From Streptomyces sp. NBC_01707 (GTDB lineage: Bacteria; Actinomycetota; Actinomycetes; Streptomycetales; Streptomycetaceae): DNA of 64,000 nucleotides. The position numbers were made by a program, and so were the translations under genes. Under the pieces are notes generated by a model that saw only the letters and a program-made list of their open reading frames with translations, ran no database searches and was not told where the DNA came from. Of the stretch, positions 1-8,991 are shown in pieces. How positions within the stretch are numbered: position 1 is the stretch's first letter; each line of letters begins with the position of its first letter. Location of the stretch: assembly GCF_041438805.1 (NCBI RefSeq), contig NZ_CP109190.1:2108001-2172000 (forward strand), given 5' to 3'.

Positions 1-7
1 GGGACGG

Positions 8-1222
8 TCAGAGACGCTCGATGACGGTGGCGACGCCCATGCCGCCGCCGACGCAGAGGGTGGCGAGGCCGTACCGCTTGTCCTGGCGCTCCAGTTCGTC
101 GATGAGCGTGCCGAGGATCATCGCGCCGGTGGCGCCGAGCGGGTGTCCGAGCGCGATGGCGCCACCGTTGACGTTGATCTTGTCGAGGGAGAGCCCCATG
201 TCCCGGGCGAAGCGCAGGACGACACCGGCGAACGCCTCGTTGATCTCGACAAGGTCGATGTCGTCGATGGTGAGTCCGGCCTTGGCGAGGGCCTTGCGGG
301 TGGCGGGGGCGGGGCCGGTCAGCATGATGGTCGGCTCGGAGCCGGAGACCGCGGCGGAGACGATCCGGGCGCGCGGCGTGAGGCCGTACCGGTCGCCGGT
401 CTCCTTGTTGCCGATGGCGACGAGTGCGGCGCCGTCCACGATGCCGGAGGAGTTGCCCGCGTGGTGGACGTGGTCGATCTTCTCCACCCAGTGGTACTTC
501 TGCAGCGCCACGGCGTCGAAGCCGCCCAGCTCGCCGATGGTGGCGAAGGACGGCTTCAGGGCAGCCAGCGAGTCGGCGGTGGTGCCGGGGCGCATGTGCT
601 CGTCGTGGTCGAGGACGACGAGGCCGTTGCGGTCCTTGACCGGGACGACGGAGCGCGCGAAGCGGCCGTCCTTCCACGCCTCGGCGGCCCGCTCCTGGGA
701 GAGGGCGGCGAACTCGTCGACGTCGCGGCGCGAGAAGCCCTCGATGGTGGCGATGAGGTCGGCGCCGACGCCCTGCGGGGCGAATCCGGTCTCGTAGTTG
801 GTCATCGGGTCCATCGCCCAGGCGCCGCCGTCGGAGCCCATCGGCACCCGGGACATCGACTCGACACCGCCCGCGAGGATCAGGTCCTCCCAGCCGGAAC
901 GGACCTTTGCTGCGGCCAGGTTGACGGCTTCCAGACCGGAGGCACAGAACCGGTTCTCCTGGACGCCCGCCACCGAGTCCGGGAGTCCGGCGGCGATGGC
1001 GGCGATCCGGGCGATGTCGGAGCCCTGGTCACCGAGCGGGCTGACCACGCCGAGGACGATGTCGTCGATGGCGGCCGGGTCCAGCCCGGGGAAGCGGTTG
1101 CGGATTTCGTGGATGAGGCCGACGACGAGGTCGATCGGCTTGGTGCCGTGCAGGGCGCCATTGGCCTTGCCGCGGCCGCGCGGGGTGCGGATCGCGTCGT
1201 AGACAAATGCTTCGGTACTCAA
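8..1222 (-). CDS. acetyl-CoA acetyltransferase (thiolase family)
   Basis: Thiolase that cleaves 3-ketoacyl-CoA with CoA, or condenses two acyl-CoAs, in the cytosol. The acylated cysteine lies in [13 protein letters not shown] (about Cys93); the C-terminal part has [14 protein letters not shown] and the CVGGGMG loop with the second active cysteine. The length of 404 residues is normal for the family. The start is a TTG with GAAAGG about 8 nt upstream; the open frame runs further but the extension is arginine-rich shadow sequence. It is the last gene of a minus-strand operon after racemase, F420-type oxidoreductase and acyl-CoA dehydrogenase, so it most likely performs the final thiolytic step of that acyl-CoA degradation route. 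The exact substrate cannot be read from the sequence. Confidence 0.93.
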   Translation of the reverse strand: MSTEAFVYDAIRTPRGRGKANGALHGTKPIDLVVGLIHEIRNRFPGLDPAAIDDIVLGVVSPLGDQGSDIARIAAIAAGLPDSVAGVQENRFCASGLEAVNLAAAKVRSGWEDLILAGGVESMSRVPMGSDGGAWAMDPMTNYETGFAPQGVGADLIATIEGFSRRDVDEFAALSQERAAEAWKDGRFARSVVPVKDRNGLVVLDHDEHMRPGTTADSLAALKPSFATIGELGGFDAVALQKYHWVEKIDHVHHAGNSSGIVDGAALVAIGNKETGDRYGLTPRARIVSAAVSGSEPTIMLTGPAPATRKALAKAGLTIDDIDLVEINEAFAGVVLRFARDMGLSLDKINVNGGAIALGHPLGATGAMILGTLIDELERQDKRYGLATLCVGGGMGVATVIERL

Positions 1223-1257
1223 GACAGCAGCCTTTCGGGGGTGATCGTTCGTCGGGG

Positions 1258-2400
1258 TCAGGCGAGCAGCGAGCGGCCGATGATCTCCTTCATGATCTCG
1301 GTCGTTCCGCCGTAGATGGTCTGGATGCGGCCGTCGGTGAACGCCTTGGCGACCCGGTATTCCGCCATGTAGCCGTAGCCGCCGTGGAGCTGGAGGCAGC
1401 GGTCGGCGACGCGCTTCTGCAGTTCGGTGGCCCACCACTTGGCCATCGAGGCGTGCACGGCGTCCAGCTTCCCGTCCGAGTGGTCGACGATGCACCGGTC
1501 GACGAAGGTCCGGGTGACGGCGCACTCGGTGGCCATCTCGGCGATCTCGAAACGGATGTGCTGGAGCTTGGAGAGCGGCCGCCCGAAGGCCTCGCGCTCC
1601 TTGACGTACTCGGTGGTGATCTCCAGGAGGTACTCGGCGGCGGCGATCCCGGCGACCGCTATGCCCATCCGCTCCTGGGCCAGGTTGGTCATCAGGTGGA
1701 TGAACGCGCCGTCGCGCTCACCGAGCAGGTTCTCCTTGGGGACGCGGACGTCGTTGAAGAACAGCTCGGCCGTGTCCTGGGACTTCTGACCGATCTTGTC
1801 GAGGTTGCGGCCCCGCTCGAAGCCCTCCGTGCCGCGTTCGACGACGATCAGCGAGAGCCCCTTCGCGCCGCCCTCCGGGGTGGTCTTCGCCACGACGACC
1901 ACCAGGTCGGCGAGGATGCCGTTGGAGATGAACGTCTTGGAGCCGTTGAGCAGCCAGTGGTCGCCCCTGTCCTCGGCGGTGGTGCGGATGCCCTGGAGGT
2001 CGGAGCCCGCGCCGGGTTCGGTCATCGCGATGGCGGTGATGATCTCGCCGCTGCAGAAGCCCGGCAGCCAGCGCCGCTTCTGTTCGTCGGTGGCGAGCCC
2101 GGTCAGGTAGGGGCCGATGATGTCGTTGTGCAGGCCGAGCGCGAGTCCGGGGGCGCCGGCCCGGGTGAACTCCTCGGCGAGGACGGCGCTGTACCGGAAG
2201 TCGGTGGTGCCGCCGCCTCCGTACTCCTCGGGCACGGCGAAGCCGAGCAGTCCCTGCCGGCCGGCCGCGAGCCAGGCCTCGCGCGAGACGATGCCGTCCT
2301 TCTCCCACTGCTCGTAGTGCGGGAGGACTTCCTTGGTCAGGAAGGTCCGGACGGTCTCACGGAACGCGTCGTGCTCCTCGGTGAAGATCTGCCGCTGCAC
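1258..2400 (-). CDS. acyl-CoA dehydrogenase
   Basis: FAD-dependent alpha,beta-dehydrogenation of an acyl-CoA thioester. The 380-residue protein shows the N-terminal helical domain, the middle-domain signature [14 protein letters not shown], a C-terminal [16 protein letters not shown] segment and the [16 protein letters not shown] end, where the glutamate of GGTTEI is the usual catalytic base. GTG start with a GGGGG-type ribosome binding site. It ends 35 nt before the thiolase start and begins 10 nt after the upstream oxidoreductase stop, indicating cotranscription. Together with the racemase in the same operon it suits a 2-methyl-branched or sterol-side-chain-like substrate; that is inferred from context. 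Confidence 0.94.
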   Translation of the reverse strand: MQRQIFTEEHDAFRETVRTFLTKEVLPHYEQWEKDGIVSREAWLAAGRQGLLGFAVPEEYGGGGTTDFRYSAVLAEEFTRAGAPGLALGLHNDIIGPYLTGLATDEQKRRWLPGFCSGEIITAIAMTEPGAGSDLQGIRTTAEDRGDHWLLNGSKTFISNGILADLVVVVAKTTPEGGAKGLSLIVVERGTEGFERGRNLDKIGQKSQDTAELFFNDVRVPKENLLGERDGAFIHLMTNLAQERMGIAVAGIAAAEYLLEITTEYVKEREAFGRPLSKLQHIRFEIAEMATECAVTRTFVDRCIVDHSDGKLDAVHASMAKWWATELQKRVADRCLQLHGGYGYMAEYRVAKAFTDGRIQTIYGGTTEIMKEIIGRSLLA

Positions 2401-2410
2401 TGCGGGCCCC

Positions 2411-3436
2411 CTAGAGCCAGTTCTTGACGGTGGAGATCAGCCGGGCCGGATCGGGGCCGACCGGGATGACGTTGAGCATGGTGACGCCGGACTCGCGGAA
2501 CGCCTCGACGCGGTCGCGTACGTACCCTTCGGGTCCGCACAACGACATGAGCTCGCAGAATTCGTCCGGGACGGCGGCCTCGGCCTCCCTCTTCTTCCCG
2601 GAGAGGTAGAGCTCCTGGATGAGCGCGGCTTCCTTCTCGTACCCGTAGGCGACGGCGAGGTCGTTGTAGAAGTTCTTGCCCTTGGCACCCATTCCACCGA
2701 CGTACAGTGCGATCTGCGGGCGGGCGAGGTCCCTGAGCGCGGCCGCGTCGTCGCCGATGGCAAGGAGTCCGCCGGCGACGGTCTGCAGCGGGCCGCGCGC
2801 CGGGTCACGCTCGGCGGCGCCTTCGGCGAGGGCGGTGCCCCACACCTGCTGCGCCTTCTCGGGGAGGTAGAGGGTGGGCAGCCAGCCGTCGGCGATCTCG
2901 GCGGTCAGCCGGACGTTGGCGGGACCGAGCGAGGCGATGTAGAGCGGAATCTCCTCGCGCACCGGACGGGTGAGGATCTTCAGCGGCTTGCCGAGCCGGC
3001 CGCCCTTCTCCTTGGGCAGTGGCATGTCGGTGATGCCGTGGTGGTCGATGACCTCGCGGCGCCAGATCCGGCGGCACAGTTCGACGGTCTCGCGGGTCCG
3101 GCCGAGTGGCTTGTCGTACGCCTTTCCGTGCCAGCCCTCGACGACCTGCGGTCCGGACGCGCCGAGCCCGAGCAGCGCCCGGCCGCCGGAGATCGCGTCG
3201 AGTCCGGCGCCGGTCTGGGCGATCAGGGCGGGGGTGCGGGAGTAGACGTTGAGGATCGCCGCACCGATCTTCATGCGTTCGGTGCGGGCGGCCAGATAGC
3301 CCATGAGGGTGGGCGAGTCGAAGCCGTAGGCCTCCGCGACCCAGACGGCGTCGAGTCCGGCGGACTCCAGCGCGGCGACCTGGTCGCAGGCCTCGCGCGG
3401 GTCGCCCGCGTAGTTCAGCGGCAGGGAGAGTTCCAT
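2411..3436 (-). CDS. LLM class F420-dependent oxidoreductase
   Basis: A 341-residue luciferase-like (bacterial luciferase/F420 reductase superfamily) TIM-barrel enzyme. Typical features are the N-terminal MELSLPLNYAG strand, VWVAEAYGFDSPTLMGYLA, and GRALLGLGASGPQVVEGWHG followed by GRTRETVELCRRIW. Such enzymes use reduced F420 or flavin to reduce or oxidise small organic substrates. Its ATG overlaps the racemase stop codon by one base (TGATG), showing translational coupling. The presence of an F420-type oxidoreductase within an acyl-CoA operon is common in actinobacteria; its actual step here is unknown. Confidence 0.88.
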   Translation of the reverse strand: MELSLPLNYAGDPREACDQVAALESAGLDAVWVAEAYGFDSPTLMGYLAARTERMKIGAAILNVYSRTPALIAQTGAGLDAISGGRALLGLGASGPQVVEGWHGKAYDKPLGRTRETVELCRRIWRREVIDHHGITDMPLPKEKGGRLGKPLKILTRPVREEIPLYIASLGPANVRLTAEIADGWLPTLYLPEKAQQVWGTALAEGAAERDPARGPLQTVAGGLLAIGDDAAALRDLARPQIALYVGGMGAKGKNFYNDLAVAYGYEKEAALIQELYLSGKKREAEAAVPDEFCELMSLCGPEGYVRDRVEAFRESGVTMLNVIPVGPDPARLISTVKNWL

Positions 3437-4578
3437 CAGTCGGTGGTGTCCTTCCGGGGCCGGTGCATGCTCGGTACGTCCCAGTCGCGGGCGACGTCCT
3501 CGGTGTCCGCGCCGGGCCGCGCGGGTCCGCTGCGTACGGAGACGGGTGTGGCGGAGAAGCGGGGTGCGGGGGCGGGCTGGGTGAGGCCGCCGTGTTCGAC
3601 GAAGGTGGAGCGGGCGGCGAGGTGCGGGTGATGCGGGGCCTCGCGGAGCGAGAGGACGGGGGCCACACAGGCGTCCGTGGTTTCGAAGACCTCGGTCCAC
3701 TCCGCGCGCGTCCGGCTCCTGAACCGGCCGGCGACGACCGTGCGGAGCTCCTCCCAGCGGGTGACGTCCTTGCGGTCCGGGACCCGGTCCTCGATGCCGA
3801 GGAGCTTGACGAACTCGTCGTAGAACTGCTGCTCCAACGGGCCGACCGCCATGTACTGACCGTCGGCGGTCTCGTAGGAGCCGTAGAAAGGACAGCCGCC
3901 GTCCAGGAGGTTGGAGCCGCGCCGGTCCTGCCAGCCGCCGGCCGCCAGCATCCCGTGGATCATCGTCGCGAGATGGGCGGCGCCGTCGACGATCGCCGCG
4001 TCCACGACCTGGCCGGTGCCGCCGGGGGTGCGGGCGTGCTGGAGGGCGGCAAGGACGCCGACGACGAGATAGAGCGAGCCGCCCGCGTAGTCGCCGACCA
4101 GATTGGCGGGGACGATGGGCGGCTCGCCGGGCTTGCCGATCATGGAGAGCGTGCCGGTGAGGGCGATGTACGCGATGTCGTGTCCGGCCCGCTCGGCGAG
4201 CGGCCCGTCCTGGCCCCAGCCGGTCATCCGTCCGTAGACGAGCCCGGGATTGCGGGCGAGACAGGCGTCGGGGCCGACGCCGAGGCGTTCGGCGACGCCC
4301 GGCCGGTAACCCTCGATCAGGATGTCGGCGCGTTCGACCAGGTCGAGGACGCGGTCCGGGCCGTCCTCGGCCTTGAGGTCGACGAGCACGGAGCGCTTGT
4401 TGCGATTGGTGAGGTCGTACGCGGGATCGATGCCGAGCCCCGGGCCGGCGGGCCGGTCGACCCTGACGACATCGGCGCCGAGGTCGGCCAGGAGCATCGC
4501 GGCGAACGGGCCGGGACCGATGCCCGCCAGCTCCACCACGCGGACGCCCGCCAGTGGGCCGTGCTCTGTCGTTGCCAT
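3436..4578 (-). CDS. CaiB/BaiF CoA-transferase family, alpha-methylacyl-CoA racemase
   Basis: Interconverts (R)- and (S)-2-methylacyl-CoA so that the S-form can enter beta-oxidation. The N-terminus (VVELAGIGPGPFAAMLLADL) and the segments AGHDIAYIALTG and NLVGDYAGGSLYLVVG match the racemase branch; His133 and Asp163 correspond to the catalytic His/Asp pair known from mycobacterial MCR. 380 residues is slightly longer than the roughly 360 typical of bacterial racemases. ATG start. It is the first gene of the four-gene acyl-CoA operon, preceded by a 204-bp divergent promoter region with a palindrome at 4661-4674. A general CoA-transferase role is the alternative, but the His/Asp context favours the racemase. 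Confidence 0.88.
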   Translation of the reverse strand: MATTEHGPLAGVRVVELAGIGPGPFAAMLLADLGADVVRVDRPAGPGLGIDPAYDLTNRNKRSVLVDLKAEDGPDRVLDLVERADILIEGYRPGVAERLGVGPDACLARNPGLVYGRMTGWGQDGPLAERAGHDIAYIALTGTLSMIGKPGEPPIVPANLVGDYAGGSLYLVVGVLAALQHARTPGGTGQVVDAAIVDGAAHLATMIHGMLAAGGWQDRRGSNLLDGGCPFYGSYETADGQYMAVGPLEQQFYDEFVKLLGIEDRVPDRKDVTRWEELRTVVAGRFRSRTRAEWTEVFETTDACVAPVLSLREAPHHPHLAARSTFVEHGGLTQPAPAPRFSATPVSVRSGPARPGADTEDVARDWDVPSMHRPRKDTTD

Positions 4579-4660
4579 CAAGCCCCCAGCGGTGTGACAC
4601 AACTGATGTAACAGCGATGATGCTAAGAACGTGCTGCGCTCCGCACAACCCTTTGAGCCG

Positions 4661-4674
4661 AGCAAGCGCTTAGT
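4661..4674. promoter_or_regulatory. KstR2-like/TetR-type operator palindrome
   Basis: AGCAAGCGCTTAGT has a perfect AAGCGCTT core. It fits the published KstR2 motif AnCAAGnnCTTGnT with one mismatch (A for the second G). It lies 83 bases upstream of the racemase start, in the region shared with the divergent reductase gene. No TetR gene is adjacent, so the regulator would act in trans. Confidence 0.45.
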
Positions 4675-4782
4675 TCTTTCCCCTGGATCCTCCCTCACGA
4701 TCGCCGCCCGGCTGTACACCGCCACGGCCCCCTCCGCTAACCTCTGCCTGCTACATCGGCGCCGGCCCCTGCGGAGGCACTC

Positions 4783-5973
4783 GTGAACAGGCAGAACGGG
4801 GCACAACGCCCCTATGACATAGTCCTTTTCGGTGCCACCGGCTTCGTGGGTGCCCTCACCGCCGAATATCTCGCCGCCCACGCACCCGAGAGCTGCCGCT
4901 GGGCGCTGGCCGGCCGTAGCCCGGCCAAGCTGACCGAGCTGCGCGACCGCCTGACCGCGATCGATCCGCGCTGCGAGGACCTTCCGCTGCTGACCGCCGA
5001 CGCCGACGACCCCGACGCGCTGCGCGAACTCGCCGAATCGGCGCATGTGGTGGCCTCGACCGTGGGCCCGTACGTCTGGTACGGCGAGAAGCTGGTCGCC
5101 GCCTGCGCGGAGGCCGGGACGGATTACACGGACCTGACCGGCGAAGCCGAATTCGTCGACCGGATGTATCTGGAGCATGACGCGCGGGCCCGCGAGACCG
5201 GGGCCCGGCTCGTGCACGCCTGCGGCTTCGACTCCGTACCGCACGACCTCGGGGCGTACTTCACCGTTAAGCAACTGCCGCAGGACGTGCCGCTGACGAT
5301 CGACGGTTTCGTCCGCAGCAACGCCGTTTTCTCCGGCGGTACGTTCGCATCCGCACTCACCGCGATGGGCCGCGGCCCGCAGATGCTGCGCGCCGCCCAG
5401 GAGCGCCGGCTGCACGAACCACGCCTGGTCGGCCGCCGCGCCCGCGCATCGCTCGGCACTCCTCACTTCAGTGCGGAGACCGGCACCTGGGCGCTGCCCC
5501 TGCCGACACTGGACCCACAGGTCGTCGAGCGCTCGGCGCGGCGGCTGGCGCGGTACGGGCCGGACTTCCGCTACCGCCACTTCGCTTCGGTGAAGCATCT
5601 GCCGGTGGCGCTCGGCGGCACGGCCGCGATCGGCGCCCTCCTCGGCGCGGCTCAACTGCCGGCCGCACGGAACTGGCTGATGGGCCGGTACGAGCCGGGG
5701 GCGGGCCCGGACGGGGAGCGCCGCAGGCGGAGCTGGTTCACGGTGCGTTTCGTCGGCGAGGGCGGCGGCCGCCGGGTCTTCACGGAGGTGTCCGGCGGCG
5801 ACCCCGGCTACGACGAGACGGCGAAGATGCTCGCACAGGCGGCGCTCTGCCTCGCCCTGGACGAGCTTCCGCCGACATCGGGGCAGGTCACCACGGCCGT
5901 CGCGATGGGCGATGCGCTGCTCGAGCGGCTTCGTGGGGCCGGGCTGCGCTTCCGGGTCGCGGCGGTCCGCTGA
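4783..5973 (+). CDS. saccharopine dehydrogenase-like / trans-acting enoyl reductase family
   Basis: A 396-residue Rossmann-fold protein whose N-terminus carries the dinucleotide motif VLFGATGFVG (about residues 14-23), followed by WALAGRSPAKL and the family segment ACAEAGTDYTDLTGE, then HACGFDSVPHDLG. This is the saccharopine dehydrogenase NADP-binding family, which includes the mycobacterial trans-acting enoyl reductase of phthiocerol lipid synthesis. GTG start with GGAGG upstream. It diverges from the acyl-CoA operon, consistent with, but not proving, a role in lipid metabolism. A weak hairpin (GAGCGG/CCGCTC) overlaps its stop. Confidence 0.85.
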   Translation: MNRQNGAQRPYDIVLFGATGFVGALTAEYLAAHAPESCRWALAGRSPAKLTELRDRLTAIDPRCEDLPLLTADADDPDALRELAESAHVVASTVGPYVWYGEKLVAACAEAGTDYTDLTGEAEFVDRMYLEHDARARETGARLVHACGFDSVPHDLGAYFTVKQLPQDVPLTIDGFVRSNAVFSGGTFASALTAMGRGPQMLRAAQERRLHEPRLVGRRARASLGTPHFSAETGTWALPLPTLDPQVVERSARRLARYGPDFRYRHFASVKHLPVALGGTAAIGALLGAAQLPAARNWLMGRYEPGAGPDGERRRRSWFTVRFVGEGGGRRVFTEVSGGDPGYDETAKMLAQAALCLALDELPPTSGQVTTAVAMGDALLERLRGAGLRFRVAAVR

Positions 5974-6028
5974 GCGGACCCGGCCGCTCGGCCCGTCGCG
6001 GGAGGAGTCGGCAGGACGGAGCCGCCGG

Positions 6029-6172
6029 TCAGAACATCCAGGACACGAGCGTGCAGATCATCGCGACGGTCCATACGACGCCCGCGAGGACGCCGAGGGT
6101 CATTCCCACGGCGAGGCGCCGTTGGGCGACATAGATGGTGCCGGTACGTGCGGACGTTCGATGATCGTTCAT
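6029..6172 (-). CDS. small single-pass membrane protein, hypothetical
   Basis: A 47-residue protein with a short basic N-terminus (MNDHRTSARTG) and one hydrophobic helix of about 25 residues (LAVGMTLGVLAGVVWTVAMI), ending CTLVSWMF. An in-frame ATG 21 nt upstream would give 54 residues. There is no clear ribosome binding site for either start. The composition is clearly membrane-like rather than the arginine-rich pattern of shadow frames. Function unknown; it lies alone between the reductase and endonuclease V. Confidence 0.6.
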   Translation of the reverse strand: MNDHRTSARTGTIYVAQRRLAVGMTLGVLAGVVWTVAMICTLVSWMF

Positions 6173-6245
6173 GCGTACCAGGGTGCCGGTCATGATCGGC
6201 AGACGGTATCCGTACACATACTCAGGTGCGGGCGGTCGCGCGCAC

Positions 6246-6923
6246 TCAGGCCGTCGCTTCCCGGAGCGCCTGCCTGCACAGCGCGTCGGCCCTGCGGGTG
6301 GTCTCCGGCTGACGGAAGTCCCTGGCCAGCAGGAGCGTGTGCGCGCAGGCGTTGTCCAGGCCGGTCCGGTGTCCGACCGAGACGTACACCGGTTTGGTGC
6401 CGTCCTGGGTGCGCAGCGCCCGGCCCACCTCCTCGTCCCCGTCGAGGAGCGGCGAGGAGTCGCCGCGCCGGAGGCCCGGCTGTTCGTACGTGAAGGTGAA
6501 CGGGTTCTTGGCGACGCCGATGACAGGGAGTCCGGTGAGGACGCCCAGGTGACTGGCGAGCCCGAAGCGGCGCGGGTGCGCCCTGCCGTATCCGTCGCAG
6601 ACGACGAGACCGGGGTCGACCGGCAGGGCCTCCAGCGCGGCCAGCACGGTCGGGATCTCCCGGAAGGCGAGGAGTCCCGGGATGTAGGGGAAGGTGACCC
6701 GTCCGACGGCGGTGGTCTCCGCGACGACGTCCAGGGTCGCAGCGTCGAGCACGACCGCCGCCGCGACCACGACATCGCGTTCCTCGTCGTAGGCGACATC
6801 GACACCGGTCGCCCGTCCCGTCCCGGGCGGCGGCCCCGGCTCGTCGAGCACCACGCGGGCGCGGAGGGTGTCCTGAATGGCGCGGGCTTCGGCTGCGTCG
6901 GCGGGGGTGCGGAAGGTCGTCAT
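6246..6923 (-). CDS. nfi: deoxyribonuclease V (endonuclease V)
   Basis: Repairs deaminated bases by nicking DNA one phosphodiester 3' of deoxyinosine. The 225-residue protein has the family landmarks: GVDVAYDEE (metal-binding aspartate), FPYIPGLLAFREIPTVLAAL, and LVVCDGYGRAHPRRFGLASHLG with the second catalytic aspartate and conserved histidine, then VIGVAKNPF. The chosen ATG (MTTFRTP) gives the normal family N-terminus; an extension of 21 codons exists but lacks family character. Diverges from the YciI gene by 65 bp. Confidence 0.93.
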   Translation of the reverse strand: MTTFRTPADAAEARAIQDTLRARVVLDEPGPPPGTGRATGVDVAYDEERDVVVAAAVVLDAATLDVVAETTAVGRVTFPYIPGLLAFREIPTVLAALEALPVDPGLVVCDGYGRAHPRRFGLASHLGVLTGLPVIGVAKNPFTFTYEQPGLRRGDSSPLLDGDEEVGRALRTQDGTKPVYVSVGHRTGLDNACAHTLLLARDFRQPETTRRADALCRQALREATA

Positions 6924-6988
6924 GGTGCCGACCAGCTTAGAAGTCCCGTCCGGGCGGGCTCCGAAGCGGTGTCGATAAGGTGACATTC

Positions 6989-7285
6989 ATGTTCGTACTC
7001 GAGTTGACCTACACCGCCCCCGTCGAGCGTGTCGACAGGCTGATGGAGGCGCATGTCGCCTGGCTGGACACGCAGTACGCAGCCGGGGTCTTCATCGCGT
7101 CCGGCCGCAAGAACCCGCGCGACGGCGGTGTGATCCTCGCCGTGGGGGACGACCGCACGCAGATCGAGAAGATCGCGGCGGCCGACCCCTTCGCGGCCGA
7201 GGGTGTGTGCGCGTACCGGATCACGGAGTTCATCGCGACGAAGACGTCGGACGAACTCGCGCCGTACCGGCAGCAGTTGCCCTGA
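6989..7285 (+). CDS. YciI family protein
   Basis: A 98-residue dimeric alpha/beta-barrel (YCII) protein. It shows the typical LMEAHVAWLDTQYAAGVFIASG segment with the conserved His, then GGVILAVGDDRTQIEKIAAADPFAAEGVCAYRITEF. The ATG at 6989 is preferred to the GTG at 6980 because the family begins at MFVLEL and the ATAAGG site sits about 8 nt upstream of this ATG. Biochemical role poorly known for the family. It ends 9 bp before the convergent BNR-repeat gene. Confidence 0.88.
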   Translation: MFVLELTYTAPVERVDRLMEAHVAWLDTQYAAGVFIASGRKNPRDGGVILAVGDDRTQIEKIAAADPFAAEGVCAYRITEFIATKTSDELAPYRQQLP

Positions 7286-7294
7286 CTCCGGGCC

Positions 7295-8392
7295 CTAACC
7301 CCGCCGGGCTATCCGCCCCTTCTCTCCGGCCGCCCAACAGCCGCCGCCCGGTGTGCAGTCCACGGTGTCGTACGAACCGGTGTCGACCGTGCGCCAGGTG
7401 CGCCCACCGTCCGTCGTCAGGTCCGTCCCGGTCGGGCCGACCGCCAGTGCCGTCGAGCGGGTGTGCGGAATCCAGGCGACTCCGGAGCGGTAGGCGGGCG
7501 GCGGGGTGGTGGACTGCCGCCAGCTGCGGCCTCCGTCGCCCGTGACGGCAGCGGCGTTCGGTGAGGCCTGGTCGGCCCGGTAGTCACCACCGACCGCGAT
7601 GCCGTGCGTACGGTCACGGAACGCCAGGCCGAAGACGCCTCGGGCCGGGTCTCCCGCCGGGATCGTCGATTCGGTCGCCGTCCAGGTCCGCCCGCGGTCG
7701 GCGGAGTGCAGCACCCGGGCGGTGGCCGCGCCGCCCGTCGCCAGCCAGGCGTCCTTCGGCCCCGAGCTGACCAGGCACTGGCCGCCGGCGGCGAACCCCG
7801 CCTCGCCCGCCTGGGCGTCCGGCATTCCCGCCGTGGGCAGCAGCTTCCAGTTGCGGCCGCCGTCCGCGGTGGACAGGATGCGGAACTTTCCGTCCACCGG
7901 ATCGCTCATGGCGAGGCCGTGCCGGCTGTCGAAGAAGGTGAGGCAGTCGTAGAACGCACGGGCGTCGGTGTTGCGGAAGGACTCGGTCCAGGTGGCCCCG
8001 CCGTCGTCCGTCCGGAACACCCTGGAGGCGTCGCCCTCCCCGATGGCCAGCACCACCGCGCGCCGTGCGTCGAAGGCTTCGATGTCGCGGAACTCCAGCG
8101 CCGCCTCCGCCGCGCCGGGCGGCGCCACGTCGCGCCAGTGACGGCCTCCGTCGGTGGTACGCAGGACCGTGCCCTTCGAGCCCGCGGCCCAGGCGGTGCG
8201 GCTGCTGACGGCGGCGAGGCCGCGGAAGCGGGCGTCGGTTCCCGTCTCCGTGAGCGTCCAGGCAGGCCGGTGGCCGGGCCCGTGCCCCTCCCCCGGTGTC
8301 GCCTGCGCGGCCGGAGTGGCCAGTGCGGCGGTCAGCGCCGCCCCGCACACTCCCCATGACATCAGTCGTCTCGTCTTCCCCTTGAGCCTCAT
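7295..8392 (-). CDS. secreted BNR/YCF48-like repeat beta-propeller protein
   Basis: A 365-residue exported protein. The N-terminus has basic residues (MRLKGKTRRL), a hydrophobic stretch (GVCGAALTAALATPAAQA) and a likely signal peptidase site after AQA. The rest contains repeated Asp-box motifs such as TTDGGRHWRD, TDDGGATWTE, TADGGRNWK, SADRGRTWT, TGDGGRSW and TTDGGRTWR, spaced as in photosystem II assembly (Ycf48)/sialidase-like propellers. NCBI-style names for such proteins are 'oxidoreductase' or 'WD40/YVTN repeat protein', but no catalytic residues are visible. No strong ribosome binding site is visible. Function unknown; probably binds a ligand outside the membrane. Confidence 0.85.
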   Translation of the reverse strand: MRLKGKTRRLMSWGVCGAALTAALATPAAQATPGEGHGPGHRPAWTLTETGTDARFRGLAAVSSRTAWAAGSKGTVLRTTDGGRHWRDVAPPGAAEAALEFRDIEAFDARRAVVLAIGEGDASRVFRTDDGGATWTESFRNTDARAFYDCLTFFDSRHGLAMSDPVDGKFRILSTADGGRNWKLLPTAGMPDAQAGEAGFAAGGQCLVSSGPKDAWLATGGAATARVLHSADRGRTWTATESTIPAGDPARGVFGLAFRDRTHGIAVGGDYRADQASPNAAAVTGDGGRSWRQSTTPPPAYRSGVAWIPHTRSTALAVGPTGTDLTTDGGRTWRTVDTGSYDTVDCTPGGGCWAAGEKGRIARRG

Positions 8393-8574
8393 GGCGCAGG
8401 AAGCTAACCGACCGTCAGTGCGCCGTCCAGGGTGCGCCCCCTCGAAGGGGATATTCGATCGCTGCGGCATCGCACGGTGACGTAGCTCACGCTGTCGCCA
8501 GTGCACGATTCGGCGACTTCTGTCGTCTCTGTCGGTGCCGGTTACCGTTCATCCGGCCCGAGGGGGAGCAGGTC

Positions 8575-8991
8575 GTGTCCATCGTTATCGAGCAGTCCGT
8601 GCAGGCCCGCATGGTCGCGTCCGCGCCGCGTATGGAGACCCTTCCCGCCACGCTGCAGTACGACCGCAGAGACCCGTTCGCCGTACGCATGGCGTTCCCA
8701 GCCCCGGCGACGCTGGAAGGCACCGAGGTGGCCTGGGAGTTCTCCCGCGAACTGCTGTCGGCAGGCATGGACGCGCCGGCCGGTGTCGGGGACGTACGGA
8801 TCAGGCCGTTCGGTTACGACCGCACGGTTCTGGAATTCCATGCCGCCGAGGGCATCGCGATGGTGCATGTCCGCACGGGGGAGCTGCGCCGCTTCCTCCA
8901 GCGGGCGCAGGCGCTGGTCGCGCCGGGCGATGAGCACCGGTACCTGGATCTCGACCGCAGTCTGGCCGACCTGCTCGGCGGAACCTGCTGA
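8575..8991 (+). CDS. SsgA-like protein (sporulation/cell-division regulator)
   Basis: A 138-residue member of the SsgA-like (SALP) family, found only in morphologically complex actinomycetes and controlling septum placement, peptidoglycan maturation or spore-wall formation. The sequence shows the family layout: LPATLQYDRRDPFAVRMAFP near the N-terminus, TEVAWEFSRELLSAGM, and GDVRIRPFG followed by RTGELRRFLQRAQALVAPG. GTG start preceded by GGGGGAGCAGG. Its place beside an ABC-F gene resembles what I recall for ssgD in S. coelicolor, so SsgD is the likeliest paralogue, but family members cannot be separated safely by eye. Confidence 0.9.
   Translation: MSIVIEQSVQARMVASAPRMETLPATLQYDRRDPFAVRMAFPAPATLEGTEVAWEFSRELLSAGMDAPAGVGDVRIRPFGYDRTVLEFHAAEGIAMVHVRTGELRRFLQRAQALVAPGDEHRYLDLDRSLADLLGGTC

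Noticed and set aside
8..1525. N-terminal extension of the thiolase to 505 residues
   Set aside because: The extra 101 residues are the out-of-frame mirror of the acyl-CoA dehydrogenase end; a TTG with a good ribosome binding site gives the normal thiolase start.
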